A stretch of 64,000 bases of DNA. Source: Turbatrix aceti. Its lineage: Eukaryota; Nematoda; Chromadorea; Rhabditida; Panagrolaimidae. The stretch is from NCBI GenBank assembly GCA_963969345.1, contig OZ017768.1:3186718-3250717 (forward strand). The letters are read 5' to 3'. The notes under the pieces are model-generated. The model saw nothing but the letters and a program-made list of their open reading frames with translations. It was not told the origin of the DNA and did no database searches. How positions within the stretch are numbered: the stretch's first letter is position 1; the number at the start of each line of letters is the position of its first letter. Positions 12,501 to 22,562 of the stretch are shown here, one piece after another. Both the position numbers and the translations under genes were made by a program.

Positions 12501-15500
12501 AAGAGCGCAGAGAGGCCGAGGAGGCCAGGAACCAGCGGGCCAGGGCTGCAAAAAATATTCGGCGATCTGTGAGCGTTGCCGCCGGTGCCGTTGCAGAAGT
12601 CCGATATCGGCAGAAGCGACCGAGTGATTCCGAGCGGGCGGCCGCGGATTTCACAGGCTCAGGTGCGGGTGCAGGTACGCGTCTAGCCAGGCGGAAATCC
12701 GTTGGCAAGAGTTTATCTCGTCTTTTGGGTGTTTCACTGAAAATGGATAAGAATTGCATCAAGTTTGACTCGGTTTTTGGGCATTACGGGCGGTGAGTTA
12801 TAAAATATATAAAATGTGGGATAAAAATAAAATAAAATCTGGATGACAAATCCTTTTTCACAGCGGAGCGCGGGAGATTGAGATTACGTTTATCTCTTCT
12901 CTTTCAGGTACAAGGTGACAACCGGCACCGAAGTCACCGTCCGCGATCGCCTATCTCTCGGATCTCGCAACAATAACGACCCTCCCGCCGTCCGAATCAA
13001 GGCTCGCTTCCAGGCTGTCGACATCTTACCCCTCAGCTCGTACGCCAAGCTTGAGGACTTCATCAGCATCCACTACCTCCCGCTCTGCCAGCGCCTAGAA
13101 CCCCTGCTCGGCGTCAAGGCAAAGGAAGATTTTGCCACCATTCTTGTGCGTATTCTGCACAAAAGACAACTTGTCAAGAATTTCCTACGCGATCTCATCA
13201 TGGCCGAGGTTGCGGGCCTTGGTAGGTTTTTTTTTCAACTTTGAGAAAAATTTACTTCAATTCTGGACTATTTTTTGAAACAAAAATGGCCGATTTTTTT
13301 TTCAAAAAATTTGGAACTATTCAAAAAAATTTTTTGAAAATACGGACCGATTCGAAAAATTTTTTTTTATTGAAAATGAACAAAAAAACGCATGAACGTA
13401 GGCAAGTTCAAAATTTATGAATTTTGAAAAAGAAATACTCAAAATTGAGAAAAAAGTGAGTTTTACCACAAAAAAAGGTTTATTTTCTTCAAAAGAGTCG
13501 CGAATTTTCGAAATCCATTTTTTGAATAAAAATCAGCAAATCACAGTTTTTTTACTTTTTCTCACCTGGCTCACCTGTAATTTTTTTCCTTTTTTTCAGA
13601 CAACGAACATCTCATGTTCCGCGGCAACAGTCTGGCTACAAAAGCTATGGAGGCTTATATGAAGCTCGTCGCCACGGAGTACCTTAAGGCGACCCTCAAA
13701 GACTACGTCAAAGACCTGCTCACCAGTCAGGCGGATTTCGAAGTCGATCCCACCAAGCTGGCAAATAGCAAGATCCTGGAGGAAAACAGACGCAGCCTGA
13801 TGGAATACGCCCAAGCTGCGTGGATCCGCATCCGCAGCAGGGCTCACCTGTTCCCGGTCGAGCTGCGAGAAGTTTTCAAAACGCTCCGAGACAGATTCGA
13901 AGAAGCAGGACAGTCGAAACTGGCGGATAACTTGATTTCTTCATCCATCTTCCTGCGCTTTCTGTGTCCGGCGATTCTGTCGCCGAGTCTCTTTGACCTC
14001 GCTGACGAATACCCAACTGGAGTGGCCGCCAGGAATTTGACTCTCATCGCGAAAACCCTCCAAACCCTGGCCAACTTTACAAAATTTGGTGGAAAAGAAT
14101 CGTATATGGAGTTTATGAACGAATTCATCACCCGGGAATGGAACAATATGCACTCATTCCTCATTCATATTTCCAAGTCAAACGGCGGAGGCACAAATCC
14201 ACCTGTGGCAGGTGATCTCATCAGCGTCGATGCGGGCAAACAACTTTCCCTGCTTCACGCCTACCTGGAGGATGTCTGGACCAACGAAGTTCACGAACAA
14301 GTCGCGTCTGAAGACGAAAACCTCGCGGGTCTCGCAGCGATTCTTCGAGAAATCCGGTTCGAGTATAACAGATCGTCGGCGACCCCGACCCCGACGACGG
14401 GCTCCAGCCAGCACACCATCAGCTCGCCTTCTGAGTATGAAAACAACAATTCGAGAGCTGTGTCGTCGAGGCATTCCCTGGCCTCTATGAGCGCTAATAC
14501 TCCAAATGGCCCACAGCGGATGATGGCAAACGGTGGATCGACGACAACGACGACGACCGGGGCGGCGACGAATCTTCACACCTCGGATGACTACGTCATG
14601 CAATCAGCTGTAGGCGATAAGTTGTCACTGCTCAATGCGGGATACCACGTTCAGCAGACGAGGTCGAGGATGGCGGCAACGCCGGCTGCGGGTGGTCGCC
14701 GGTCGATCCAGCCCCATCCCAATTTGGGGGTCGCGGCGTTGTCACCGGTCATGCAACAACAACAACAGCATCAACAACAACGACCGGCGACTCACCACTA
14801 CGAAGACAGTGTGTATGCCATCGGTGGATCGGGATCGGCCACTCCGGGGTCCAGATCCTCGGGTTATACGACTCCAAGATGCACAAATCCCATCCCGACC
14901 CGGGAATACCAAGAATGGCCGGTGTACGACGACCGACAACCCCATCGCCAGCAGATTGTTTCGGGGAGGGCGTCGTCCCCGGATCACGTCTACGACCACG
15001 TCCCATTCCGCCCGGCGCCCCTGAGCGCGAGGACAACAGGTGCACGACCGATCAAGGCGGCTTCTGAGCTCCTCATCGACAGCGAATCCGACGGAGAATC
15101 GTCCTTCGACGCGCAGCAACAAAAACGAGTCAGACGCCCGAAAAAGAGATCAGAATCCATGGTACCTGGAAATCCAGCGATATCCCTCATCTCCCGACCA
15201 CCCCCGCCATCGAGTGGATACCAGTCGCAGAATGGCACTTCCTCGACCAGCAGCAGTCCCGTTGATTCGGCTGCGATTATCCTGGATCTCGCGCAGGCAG
15301 GTCCTGTGCAGCCGAGAGCGCTCACGATCGCGAATCCTCGGTACTGTCCGCCGGCGACGTCGTCAGGGTCCAGCGCGAGTTCATCTCCCCCGACTTGCTT
15401 CGGAAAAGCGTCTTCGTCGTCGACTGCATCGTCGGCGGCCTATGACCCCACGGATATCCATCACCTGGTCTCGAGACGCGCGACTTCACCACCGCTGTAC

Positions 15501-15845
15501 CACAACTACCATGCCAGCAGCTCGGGAATCGATTCTGCGACCGCGACAATGCGTACGACGTCGTCAGAATCGTCTGCGAGCAGTGGATTCGACGGTCATC
15601 ACCCGAATCCGAGGATGACGACAAAAACCGCGCTCAACCACACTGCGTCCGCGCCGAAACCGACAGTCGTATCCATCGTCAACGACGATGAAGACGATGG
15701 CGCGTATCGTTTCCTGTTGATGGAACGCGAAATACAACGCGAAATGCAACGCCTAAGGCAGGAAAACGAAGCTGTGAAGCAGGAAAATGTACTCCTAAAA
15801 CAACAGCTCGCAGCCAAGCCAACGGTCGCGAGTCCACCGTGCTAG
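3581..15845 (+). CDS. gap-2: SynGAP/DAB2IP-type Ras GTPase-activating protein, long isoform
   Basis: Stimulates GTP hydrolysis by Ras-family GTPases at the membrane (family knowledge). Seven exons with matching phases: 3581-3873, 4671-4966, 5334-5457, 9793-9996, 10066-10206, 12908-13221, 13600-15845 (about 1205 aa). Order: Ser/Ala/Pro low-complexity N-terminus; the family signature [10 protein letters not shown] in exon 2; the end of a split PH domain (ARWIEN across the exon 3/4 junction); a C2 domain in exons 4-6 ([27 protein letters not shown]); and a RasGAP domain in exons 6-7 with [10 protein letters not shown] (arginine-finger region) and [16 protein letters not shown] long Ser/Thr/Gln-rich tail ends in a coiled coil ([19 protein letters not shown]). 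Exon 1's donor (GTTAGT at 3874) is the least certain junction; it is the only phase-2 choice that joins exon 2. The start is the ATG opening the exon 1 frame. The gene converges on the warthog gene. Confidence 0.93.
3900..4430 (+). repeat. Degenerate A/T-rich tandem repeat in gap-2 intron 1
   Basis: About eight to ten poorly conserved units of roughly 55-65 bp, each carrying a run like GAAAATTTGAAGTTTGGGG followed by an AACGCTAAAAA-like segment. No coding potential. The same style of repeat recurs in intron 2 (about 5020-5330). Confidence 0.7.
5458..9792 (+). other. gap-2 intron 3, 4.3 kb, no supported exon
   Basis: Donor GTGAGT at 5458 and acceptor TTTTTTCAG ending at 9792. It contains a (GAATTT)n run just after the donor (about 5463-5490), a (TTTTA)n microsatellite around 8044-8071 and a perfect 14-bp hairpin at 9440-9470. 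Several long open frames exist on both strands (for example 8220-8870 minus), but none resembles a protein family or has a usable splice context. Alternative 5' exons could hide here; none could be supported. Confidence 0.5.
10207..12430 (+). other. gap-2 intron 5, probable internal promoter region
   Basis: This 2.2-kb stretch lies between the second C2 exon and the alternative first exon at 12431. It holds no supported coding sequence. A TGATT-rich microsatellite lies at 11580-11602. If the short isoform is real, its promoter must be in this interval; no specific element is assigned. Confidence 0.35.
12431..15845 (+). CDS. gap-2: RasGAP short isoform from an alternative first exon
   Basis: An open exon, 12431-12792, ends at a GTGAGT donor in phase 2. 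That is the same phase as the upstream C2 exon (10066-10206), so it can splice directly to 12908 and continue through the shared RasGAP exons (about 973 aa). The first ATG in frame is at 12431. The encoded head is basic and Arg-rich ([28 protein letters not shown]) and replaces the PH domain and most of the C2 domain. C. elegans gap-2 is known to use several alternative 5' exons, which fits. The isoform is inferred from phase and open frame, not from transcripts. Confidence 0.65.
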
Positions 15846-16091
15846 TCTCGACTCGATGCTCTTTCCCGTGTGTGCCTTCTCGACTGACGACTGACAGGCA
15901 AAATCGAATTTCGTCGGGCGTGATCGATCCTTCACAGAAAAAAAACCGCTTGCACCTCCTCTTCTCTTACCCAATTGATGATCGCCTCCACTCGCCGTGC
16001 GTGTTGCTTTCTTTCTCTGACGACTCCGAGTCATAATGATCCAAGATGTATACATAGTTGCGATTAATTATTGGCGCCTTGATGAAAATGC

Positions 16092-16097
16092 AATAAA
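16092..16097 (+). terminator. Candidate polyadenylation signal of gap-2
   Basis: AATAAA in a T-rich context, 247 nt after the gap-2 stop codon. It is the first canonical hexamer on this strand downstream of the gene. Confidence 0.5.
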
Positions 16098-16130
16098 GTT
16101 TTTCGTTTCATGGCTGCAAAATGGATTTTC

Positions 16131-16440
16131 AAGTTGGTCTCGCCACGAAAGTTGACGAGGCTTGCGGGCGCGCAAATGTGGAAAAAGTGTTCGATGAACG
16201 TAATTTTGATACCGTAACCGATTTTGTTTTGTTTTTTTTCGTTTCCAAAAAAACAACAGTTTTATCAGACTTTTTTGAATTGGTCCCGCCACGAAAGTTG
16301 ACAAAGCTTGCGGGCATGCACGTAATTTTTCTATCGTAATGGAGTTTTTGTCTTTTTTCCGTTCACAAAAAACTACAATTTTTTCATGCTTTTTTAAATT
16401 GGTCCCGCCACGAAAGTTGCAATCGCGTTGAACGTAATCT
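16131..16440. repeat. Three-copy tandem repeat between convergent genes
   Basis: The core GGTCCCGCCACGAAAGTTG occurs near 16136 (one mismatch), 16282 and 16401, spaced about 146 and 119 bp. Each is followed by a T-rich stretch and a run of A with TTTTCGTT-like sequence. It sits between the 3' ends of gap-2 and the warthog gene. Confidence 0.8.
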
Positions 16441-16794
16441 TTATCGTCTTTAGTTTTTTTCCGCTCCCAAAAAACATTTTTTTTTCTGACATTTTTGTAC
16501 GATACCGTAACTGAGTTTTCGTTCGCAAAAAAAAAACAGTTTTCTGTTCCCATCGACGTTTTCAATGACCTCAAGAATGCTTGCAAATCGTAGTCTATGA
16601 ACTCTGATGTACGGTCAAAAACTATTTAGTTAGGACGTTGACAATCGTTTTGCAATTGTCTTCTGGCTCCCACGTTACGTCGGACGTACGTAAGCAGGTC
16701 TTTAATTTCGTTTTATTAAATACATAAATATAATATCGTACATGTAACACAATTACGGGGTACCAGGAGTGCTGCAACGCACGTTTTTATTTAT

Positions 16795-18872
16795 TTACTT
16801 ACGTGGAACGACGAGTCTGACCATTTGAATGAGCGTGTCAAGACCAGGGACCAGCGAGACGTCTTCGGCATCGTTGCCCCAGATACGTGCCCAGAAGGAA
16901 TGAATGTACCATTCAACGAGCTCCGAATAGCTTTCATGGAGGTTTTCGTTTTCAATGACGTTAAAGCAGCTCGCGAGGACGTTGTCGACGATGACGTTGC
17001 CATTCTCCGTGAGTGGAGCGTAGATGCCTTCTTCCACGACGTGGTCGATCTTGGCGATGCGTCGCTCAACGAGGGACTGCGTAGAGGCGTCGTGGACAAA
17101 GAGGCAGTTATCGGTCGTGATTTCTTCCGCGTAGACTCTGTCGGACATGGCAAAGTCAGCAGTTACCTGTTTGCCGACGGCTGAAAAAAAATAAAAAAAA
17201 TGTTAGGTCACGTTTGGCATAAATTTGTGTAGAAACTCACATTGGCAGTCTCCGCGGTAGATGTAGTGCTGCTTGGTGAGCTTGATAGTGCTTCCGTCCT
17301 CGGTTTGGATTCTGACGAACTCCGCTTTCGTAGAAATCATTCTGTGAAGCCAGGTGCGAACGCGGGAGTACCCAACCAGGTGATCCCCAGCCGACAGCAC
17401 CCAGTCGCCAACTTCGAGCTGGTCCATGCGCTTTGTAGCCCCCGAAGGCAGGGTAACAATCGAATCTTTCGCGAAGCAGAAATAAGATCCTCCTCCGCCG
17501 CCGGCAACCGGGTAGTAGTTTCCCTCAGGCACCCACTGCCATTCATATTCGACGACCGGCACCTGGGCAGGCTCAGCGGGGGCTGCGGGGGGTCCTGCGT
17601 AGGACGGGGGAGCCGCGTACTCCGTCTGGGGAGGGGGAGGGGGGACGTACTGGCTGACGCCGTGCTGCACGACCGGGGGCTGCAGGGATTCTGAATTGTT
17701 CGCGGGGCCTGATTCGACGGGAGTAGCTCCTTCGTGGACCTCATCTTCGGGGAAGGGGCCTTCGATGCCTTGCTGCGTGTACTGGGGCAGAGAGACGTCT
17801 TTGGTAGCTGATGCGTAGGCTTTCTTGTCGGATTTCTGGTGCTTGCCGTTCTTCTTTTTCGGCGTGAGGCGCTTGATGACGTCTTCGAAGACAGAATCGT
17901 CGACGGTTACCGAGAATTCACCTGGGTAGGGCAGGCAGGGGAGGCGGCGGATTGAGACGTCGTAGGATACTCTGAAGTAATATGATACGTTTTTAAGCGT
18001 CAAAAATGCGAATTTTTGTTTCTAATGTTTTAGAGGCCGAAAAAAATTTTTAGCTTCGGAGCGGGTTTCGGGTATTCGAAAAAATAGGGTTTCGGTTCCA
18101 GTTTCCAAAAAAAAGGATTTCGGTTCCGTTTGCGGTTCCGGGTACCCAAAAAATTTTAAGAACCGATAATTCTGTTTCTAAAATTTTTCTGGAGCCAAAA
18201 ACAAAAATCAACTTACGATCCATTTTCGCCGGTTTGCTTAACGATATCGCTGATGTAGTCAAAAGCAAATTGGCGCCCGTCGTGGAAGACTTCACCCCCG
18301 ACGACAATCTGGCCCTGAGCGACGACAGCAACTCCACGATCTTCGGAAAGGCTGAGTGCATCGTACTCGCAGCAACGGACGACCAGAGGCAGCGAACGGT
18401 TGACAAAAGGCCCGAGGCCACCGATCCACTGATTCTCACTTGGGCACTGTTCGGATTCAAACGTCGACGCGCATTTCTGAAAAAAAAAATTGTATTCAAT
18501 CCCCAAATGTTTGTCCAATTTTGTCCAAAATATACTTACAGCAGTCTGAGCATGGAAATTCGGAGCGTCAGCCGGAGAAGTAATCTTCGGCACGGAATCC
18601 GAGCTTTGACGTCGCATGAAGCCATCTGATTTCTTGTTTTTACGGTAGAAAGAAGCGGTCTTGCCGGCGGGCTGGCCTTCGATTGTCCAGCCGAAACACG
18701 ATGGTCTGGCGCATCCGAGGACGGGCTGGCCGTTGGGGAGGGCCTCGAAGCTGAAGGGCACGGAAGATTCCCCGCAGAAGCTGCCGAAGACGACAGATGG
18801 CACGAGGGCGAGCGCCAGGACGATCATTGAAAACGAAGACGAAGACGGAGACAACCACGGTGACGCAACCAT
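16795..18872 (-). CDS. Warthog-type hedgehog-related protein with Hint/Hog domain
   Basis: Secreted nematode hedgehog-related protein; the C-terminal Hint domain is expected to self-cleave the precursor (family knowledge). Exons on the minus strand: 18872-18540, 18476-18217, 17971-17241, 17180-16795 (about 569 aa, phases consistent). There is a signal peptide at about residues 1-30, then a Cys-rich Wart domain opening with FCGESSVPFSFE and PVLGCARPSCFGW. A Pro-rich linker follows (about 250-360). The Hint domain starts at Cys about 363 (CFAKDSIVTLPSG) and keeps LTKQHYIY and, in the last exon, VIVDNVLASCF. The start is the ATG before the hydrophobic segment; a second ATG 16 codons on would also leave a signal peptide. 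The first intron is 63 nt and stop-free, so it could be retained. It cannot be matched to a numbered wrt gene from sequence alone. Confidence 0.92.
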
Positions 18873-20530
18873 CTCTACCGGAATAGATTCGCTGATATTG
18901 ACTCTCCAGCTGCGGTTCTCGAATCGTTATTGAATCGGCGGGAGTGACCCAGATCCGCAAAGTTGGTTGGGTGCGCGAAAATTCATCCCTGGATAATTCG
19001 CTTTTGCTTTCGTCTCCGGTTGTTGCTCTACTAAAAAAAAGAAGAGCGGGAGGATCGTTGCGCAAAGCAAAGCAAAGCGAATCTCGGGAAACCATTGCCG
19101 AGGGCTGCCAGCATGTGTGTCAGGCAGGCAGACAAACATGCTGCATGCTGCACGATGATCGCAACAAGTGCACTTTACGGGGGAGGAAAAAATCAGAAAA
19201 TGATTGCGCGGAGTCGATGACGATGACGGGAGTCGGGATCTTTCATTCTTTCACTTTTCACGTGCTCTCTTATCTGTTTATCGGTTTAGTCGAAAGTTCA
19301 GTTTGAGAAAAGAACGACGTTAACTGGATTTTCCATTGGCACCTAATAAAAAAAAAATCACATCATTTGACCTGAAAAAATTGTTTTTTTTAAGAAAACC
19401 TGCTTTTGAGAAAGCAAAGGACGTGTGGTCCGCATTGTTCGTCAGAAGCGTGACAAGTTTAGTTCAAGCTACGTACAACAAAAAAATTGAGTCAAGCTGC
19501 TCGCTCGAATACTCGATCCACAGAATTTCGAGCCGAACCTAAAACATTACCCAAAATGCAATAAAAAATTTTTTGTTATGGAAATTGGTGTAAAAAATAT
19601 TTATTATTTGCAAACACTGAACAGAAAAAATAAATTTAAAAAAATCGTAACAATGTTTTACGTTTTTGTAAGAATTTCTCGCAAAAAAACGTAAAAAAAA
19701 TATATTGCAAACAATTTTTTTGTGTTCTGCTGAAAATTTCGAGCACTCGAATAAGAAATTGTGGGAATAACAACTCTGATGCAGAATTTTTTTCCTATTT
19801 TTTTTTGCTTTGGATTCCGAATATTTGTTCTCTGAAAAAATGCAAACAAGTGTTAATTTCAAATTATGGAATCTCGGTCGCCTTTAGCGTCAAAACAGGA
19901 TGTCGTTGACAGATGTCCAAGTCAGACCTGAGTCGAAAAAGATTACGGTGCTTTTCAAAATCCTAGTTTTTGTCACCAAGCCTGCCGTTCCCTAACGTAG
20001 CGTTGAGAAACCTATTTTCAATCGGTCACTGACGACATCTCGAAGATCATTAATTTTCCCATGTTTTGTTTCCAAATCAGTTCAGAGTATGTCAGAGTAC
20101 ACGTTGTTCCAAAAAAACGACTACATCAGGATTTCCCACGCTCGTCAATCACAAATAGCATATGTATTGTAATGTTGTACGAGATAGAGTACATAAAAAA
20201 AATAAAATGAAATGAAACCAGGATTTCCAGTTTAAGCACCCCTCATATAAAATTCGTATCATTTGACCTGAAAAGAATCTTTTTCGTGACGGAAAAATAA
20301 ATTAGCACCCGCTCTTGGGAATTCAAATGACGTGAGGTTGGTCAGTCAAAAGCGTGACGAGAACACAAACAGGTTTGCTTCAAGCTATGATACATACAAC
20401 CAACGGAAATCAAACGGAACAACAATTTTATTTTCGATCCGGAATTCGTTTTTTTTCCACATTAATTTGAAGTTGCCGTAGGCAAACAAACGAGAATTGT
20501 TTCACGTTTGTTTTACGGTGTTTCACGTTC
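18873..20530. other. Intergenic region with decayed GIY-YIG gene copy
   Basis: Upstream of the warthog start. No intact gene. The segment from about 19358 to 20060 resembles the 3' part and flank of the neighbouring GIY-YIG gene (listed separately). The remainder is A/T-rich. Confidence 0.5.
19358..20060 (-). pseudogene. Decayed partial copy of the GIY-YIG gene 3' region
   Basis: Two short blocks repeat in the same order in 20261-20650. The first is CATTTGACCTGAAAA followed by AGCGTGAC and TTCAAGCTA. The second is GTCAAAACAGGATG followed by GTCCAAGTCAG. In the parent, the second block codes for the C-terminal segment ADLDSCQKHPVLT; translated on the minus strand, the copy reads SDLDICQRHPVLT. 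The catalytic-Glu region is not recognisable, and length differs between copies (534 against 330 bp between the blocks). This is a decayed duplicate, not a gene. Confidence 0.55.
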
Positions 20531-22366
20531 TCACGTTTTCACGTTTTCATTGTTTTTGGGGTCAATATCATTATCGTTGGTTGTTTTTGTCAAAACAGGA
20601 TGCTTCTGGCAGCTGTCCAAGTCAGCCCGTCGACGAGGGGTACGGTGTCTGTCACGAGACCTGGTCTTGGTCCTGGACCCATTGTGGTGCTTATTGAGCA
20701 CCGGCCGAAGCCTCCGGATCAGTCGAGCTTCGAGTCGACGCATCACTTTTTCCTGAAACAATTCATCATGCATTAAAAATAATTTTCCAGGTGCTACATG
20801 CACGTGAATGAGCCAGGTGCACCTGGCCTGCAGGCTTCCTTGTCCCAGCCTGGCGCAAAGAGCAAGTTGTCCGTCGGCAACCCAATCCAATCCAACCCAG
20901 CAAGCGTGCCCTATTAACTTTTTCCTTTTCCCTCGCCCCTCCTCCGGCCCTCGGACGTGAGAGAATCGAAGCCAGGCAGTGTCAGAATGTTTCCTCACAG
21001 GCGCGAAGGTCCGTGGGAAAGTGCCGGACTGTGAGAAGGCCTTTGATTCTTGCTTTTAGTGACATTTTCTATATTTTGTAGTCAGTTTACTTCTTTCCCC
21101 GACCCTTTACTTTATCCTGGTCCCTTGCAAAAAATTTTTTATAGGACAGGTGAACCCTCCATTTCCCCCCTCACCTGGACACTCACCTGGCCAGGATGCG
21201 TCGCATAATCAAGGCTCACCGTAGCGCTATGTCCAGCTTTAAGGCACTTCTGAAGCGACGAACGGGTCCTGAAAAAAATGCTTCACATCACTTTTACCCT
21301 TCCAAACTTTTTTTTCAAACCAATGGCGTCATTTTTAGTTTTTTTCCGAAAATCGTCTGATGTACTTTTTTTTCGAGATTCGAAAAAAAAGTACACTTTC
21401 TTTGTGCCATGGCACTCTGTCTCGTCGAACAAAGTGCTCGTTTTTTCTTATAAAAATAGAAGCATGGCGTTACGGTGATTCAATTACCGCCAGGCGCAAG
21501 TTGGATTCAAAAAATGAATAAAACGCGACGCACCTGTTGATTACGTTACGAAAAAAATGTTAACTTTATTCTGAAGTCATTTTGTGCTAATATCTAATTT
21601 AAAAAAAACGTGAATTCAATTTCCTTAACAGAAGAATTATGTGTCGCCACCTCAGTTAAATAGAAGTGTAGTTGCCGGTGGCAAAGGCAAAAGTTGTTCT
21701 TGGTATTCAACTATTTTCAAACTCTATTTAGTTAAAATTGGCAACTGAGAAACACTATTGAAAAAAATTGGCTGTTCTTACAAAAAATAAATTTTTTACA
21801 AAAATATACGAATTTCTTACAAAAAAAAGAAATTTTTACGAAAATGTAAAATTTTTTTACAAAAACTGAAATTTCTTACAAAAAAGAAATTCATACAAAA
21901 TCCGTGATTTTTTTACAAAATGTAAGAATTTTTTTTGAAAAAAATAAAGTTCTTACAAAGTGTAAAAATTTTTTACAAACAAAAAAAATTAAAAAAAAAA
22001 ATTTTTTTTTAAATTAAATTCATACAAAAGTGTAAGAATATTTTACAAAAAAATGTAAAAATTGCTTACAAAAAACGAAAAAATGTTTTCCAACACATTT
22101 TTTTCAGAACCCCCGTAAAATTAATTTCTCATTTCGAACCTCGCATGCTGGCGCATCCGCGTGACGAGTCTTTGCACAGTCGATCCAACGTAGACGCACT
22201 CAAGGCACGTGTGACAGTACACCGAGTAAACCCCGCTCTTCCCGGCATCCTCGGGGGTCATTTCCAGGTGATAATGTTCAGCGTTAGTTTGTCGCCGGTC
22301 AGGGATGGTCAGTGACGGAGCCCATGGCCTGAGGCTAAACGCCCGTCGGCTCACGTAGCGCAGCAT
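20531..22366 (-). CDS. Small GIY-YIG nuclease, probably mitochondrial
   Basis: Three exons with matching phases: 22366-22140, 21268-21187, 20752-20531 (about 176 aa). The product carries the GIY-YIG endonuclease fold: GVY at 45-47, YVG at 59-61, the Arg and His of TRMRQH (69-74), then LKAGHSATV in exon 2. RRLEARLIRRLRPVLN in exon 3 supplies the catalytic Glu (about 111) and the conserved Asn (about 123). All diagnostic residues are present, though they only come together after splicing. The first 15 residues (MLRYVSRRAFSLRPW) are Arg-rich and amphipathic without acids, like a mitochondrial targeting sequence (inference). The C-terminus is basic. Donor of exon 1 is GTTCGA (weak); exon 2 has TTTTTTTCAG and GTGAGT; exon 3 follows TTGTTTCAG. 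No reverse transcriptase lies nearby, so it does not look like part of a Penelope-type element. It is not SLX1 (no C-terminal zinc finger). Confidence 0.75.
21770..22090. repeat. Short tandem repeats in GIY-YIG intron 1
   Basis: Many degenerate units of TTCTTACAAAAA or its variants, about 20-30 bp each, inside the 871-bp first intron of the GIY-YIG gene. Confidence 0.7.
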
Positions 22367-22454
22367 AGCTTGTTCAGGTGGTCCAGGTGAACGCCATTTT
22401 TTATTCCGAGCACTGATGCAAATTTTACTATTTGTTTATTTTTCTTTTCTGTAG

Positions 22455-22562
22455 GTAAAAAAAAACAGATTTCTAAAATATATTTTGTTCAAAAAAACAG
22501 ATCTTTAAAATATTTTGTAGGTAAAAAACAGATCTCTAAAATATTTTGTCCAAAAAACAAAA
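22455..22562. repeat. Tandem repeat, four short units
   Basis: Units of about 35 bp built on AAAACAGATCTCTAAAATAT followed by TTTTGT, alternating between GTAGGTAAAA and TCCAAAA joints. Just upstream of the GIY-YIG gene. Confidence 0.7.

Noticed and set aside
12328..12762. Arg/Ala-rich frame antisense to the alternative gap-2 exon
   Set aside because: Shadow of the plus-strand exon; the plus strand has the phase-compatible donor.
17203..17241. Extension of the warthog third exon past the GTGAGT donor
   Set aside because: Reading on gives a few residues and a stop and loses the conserved SCF end of the Hint domain, which the next exon supplies in phase.
22121..22366. GIY-YIG first exon considered as a truncated retroelement (Penelope) remnant
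   Set aside because: No reverse transcriptase nearby, and downstream exons in phase complete the catalytic domain.
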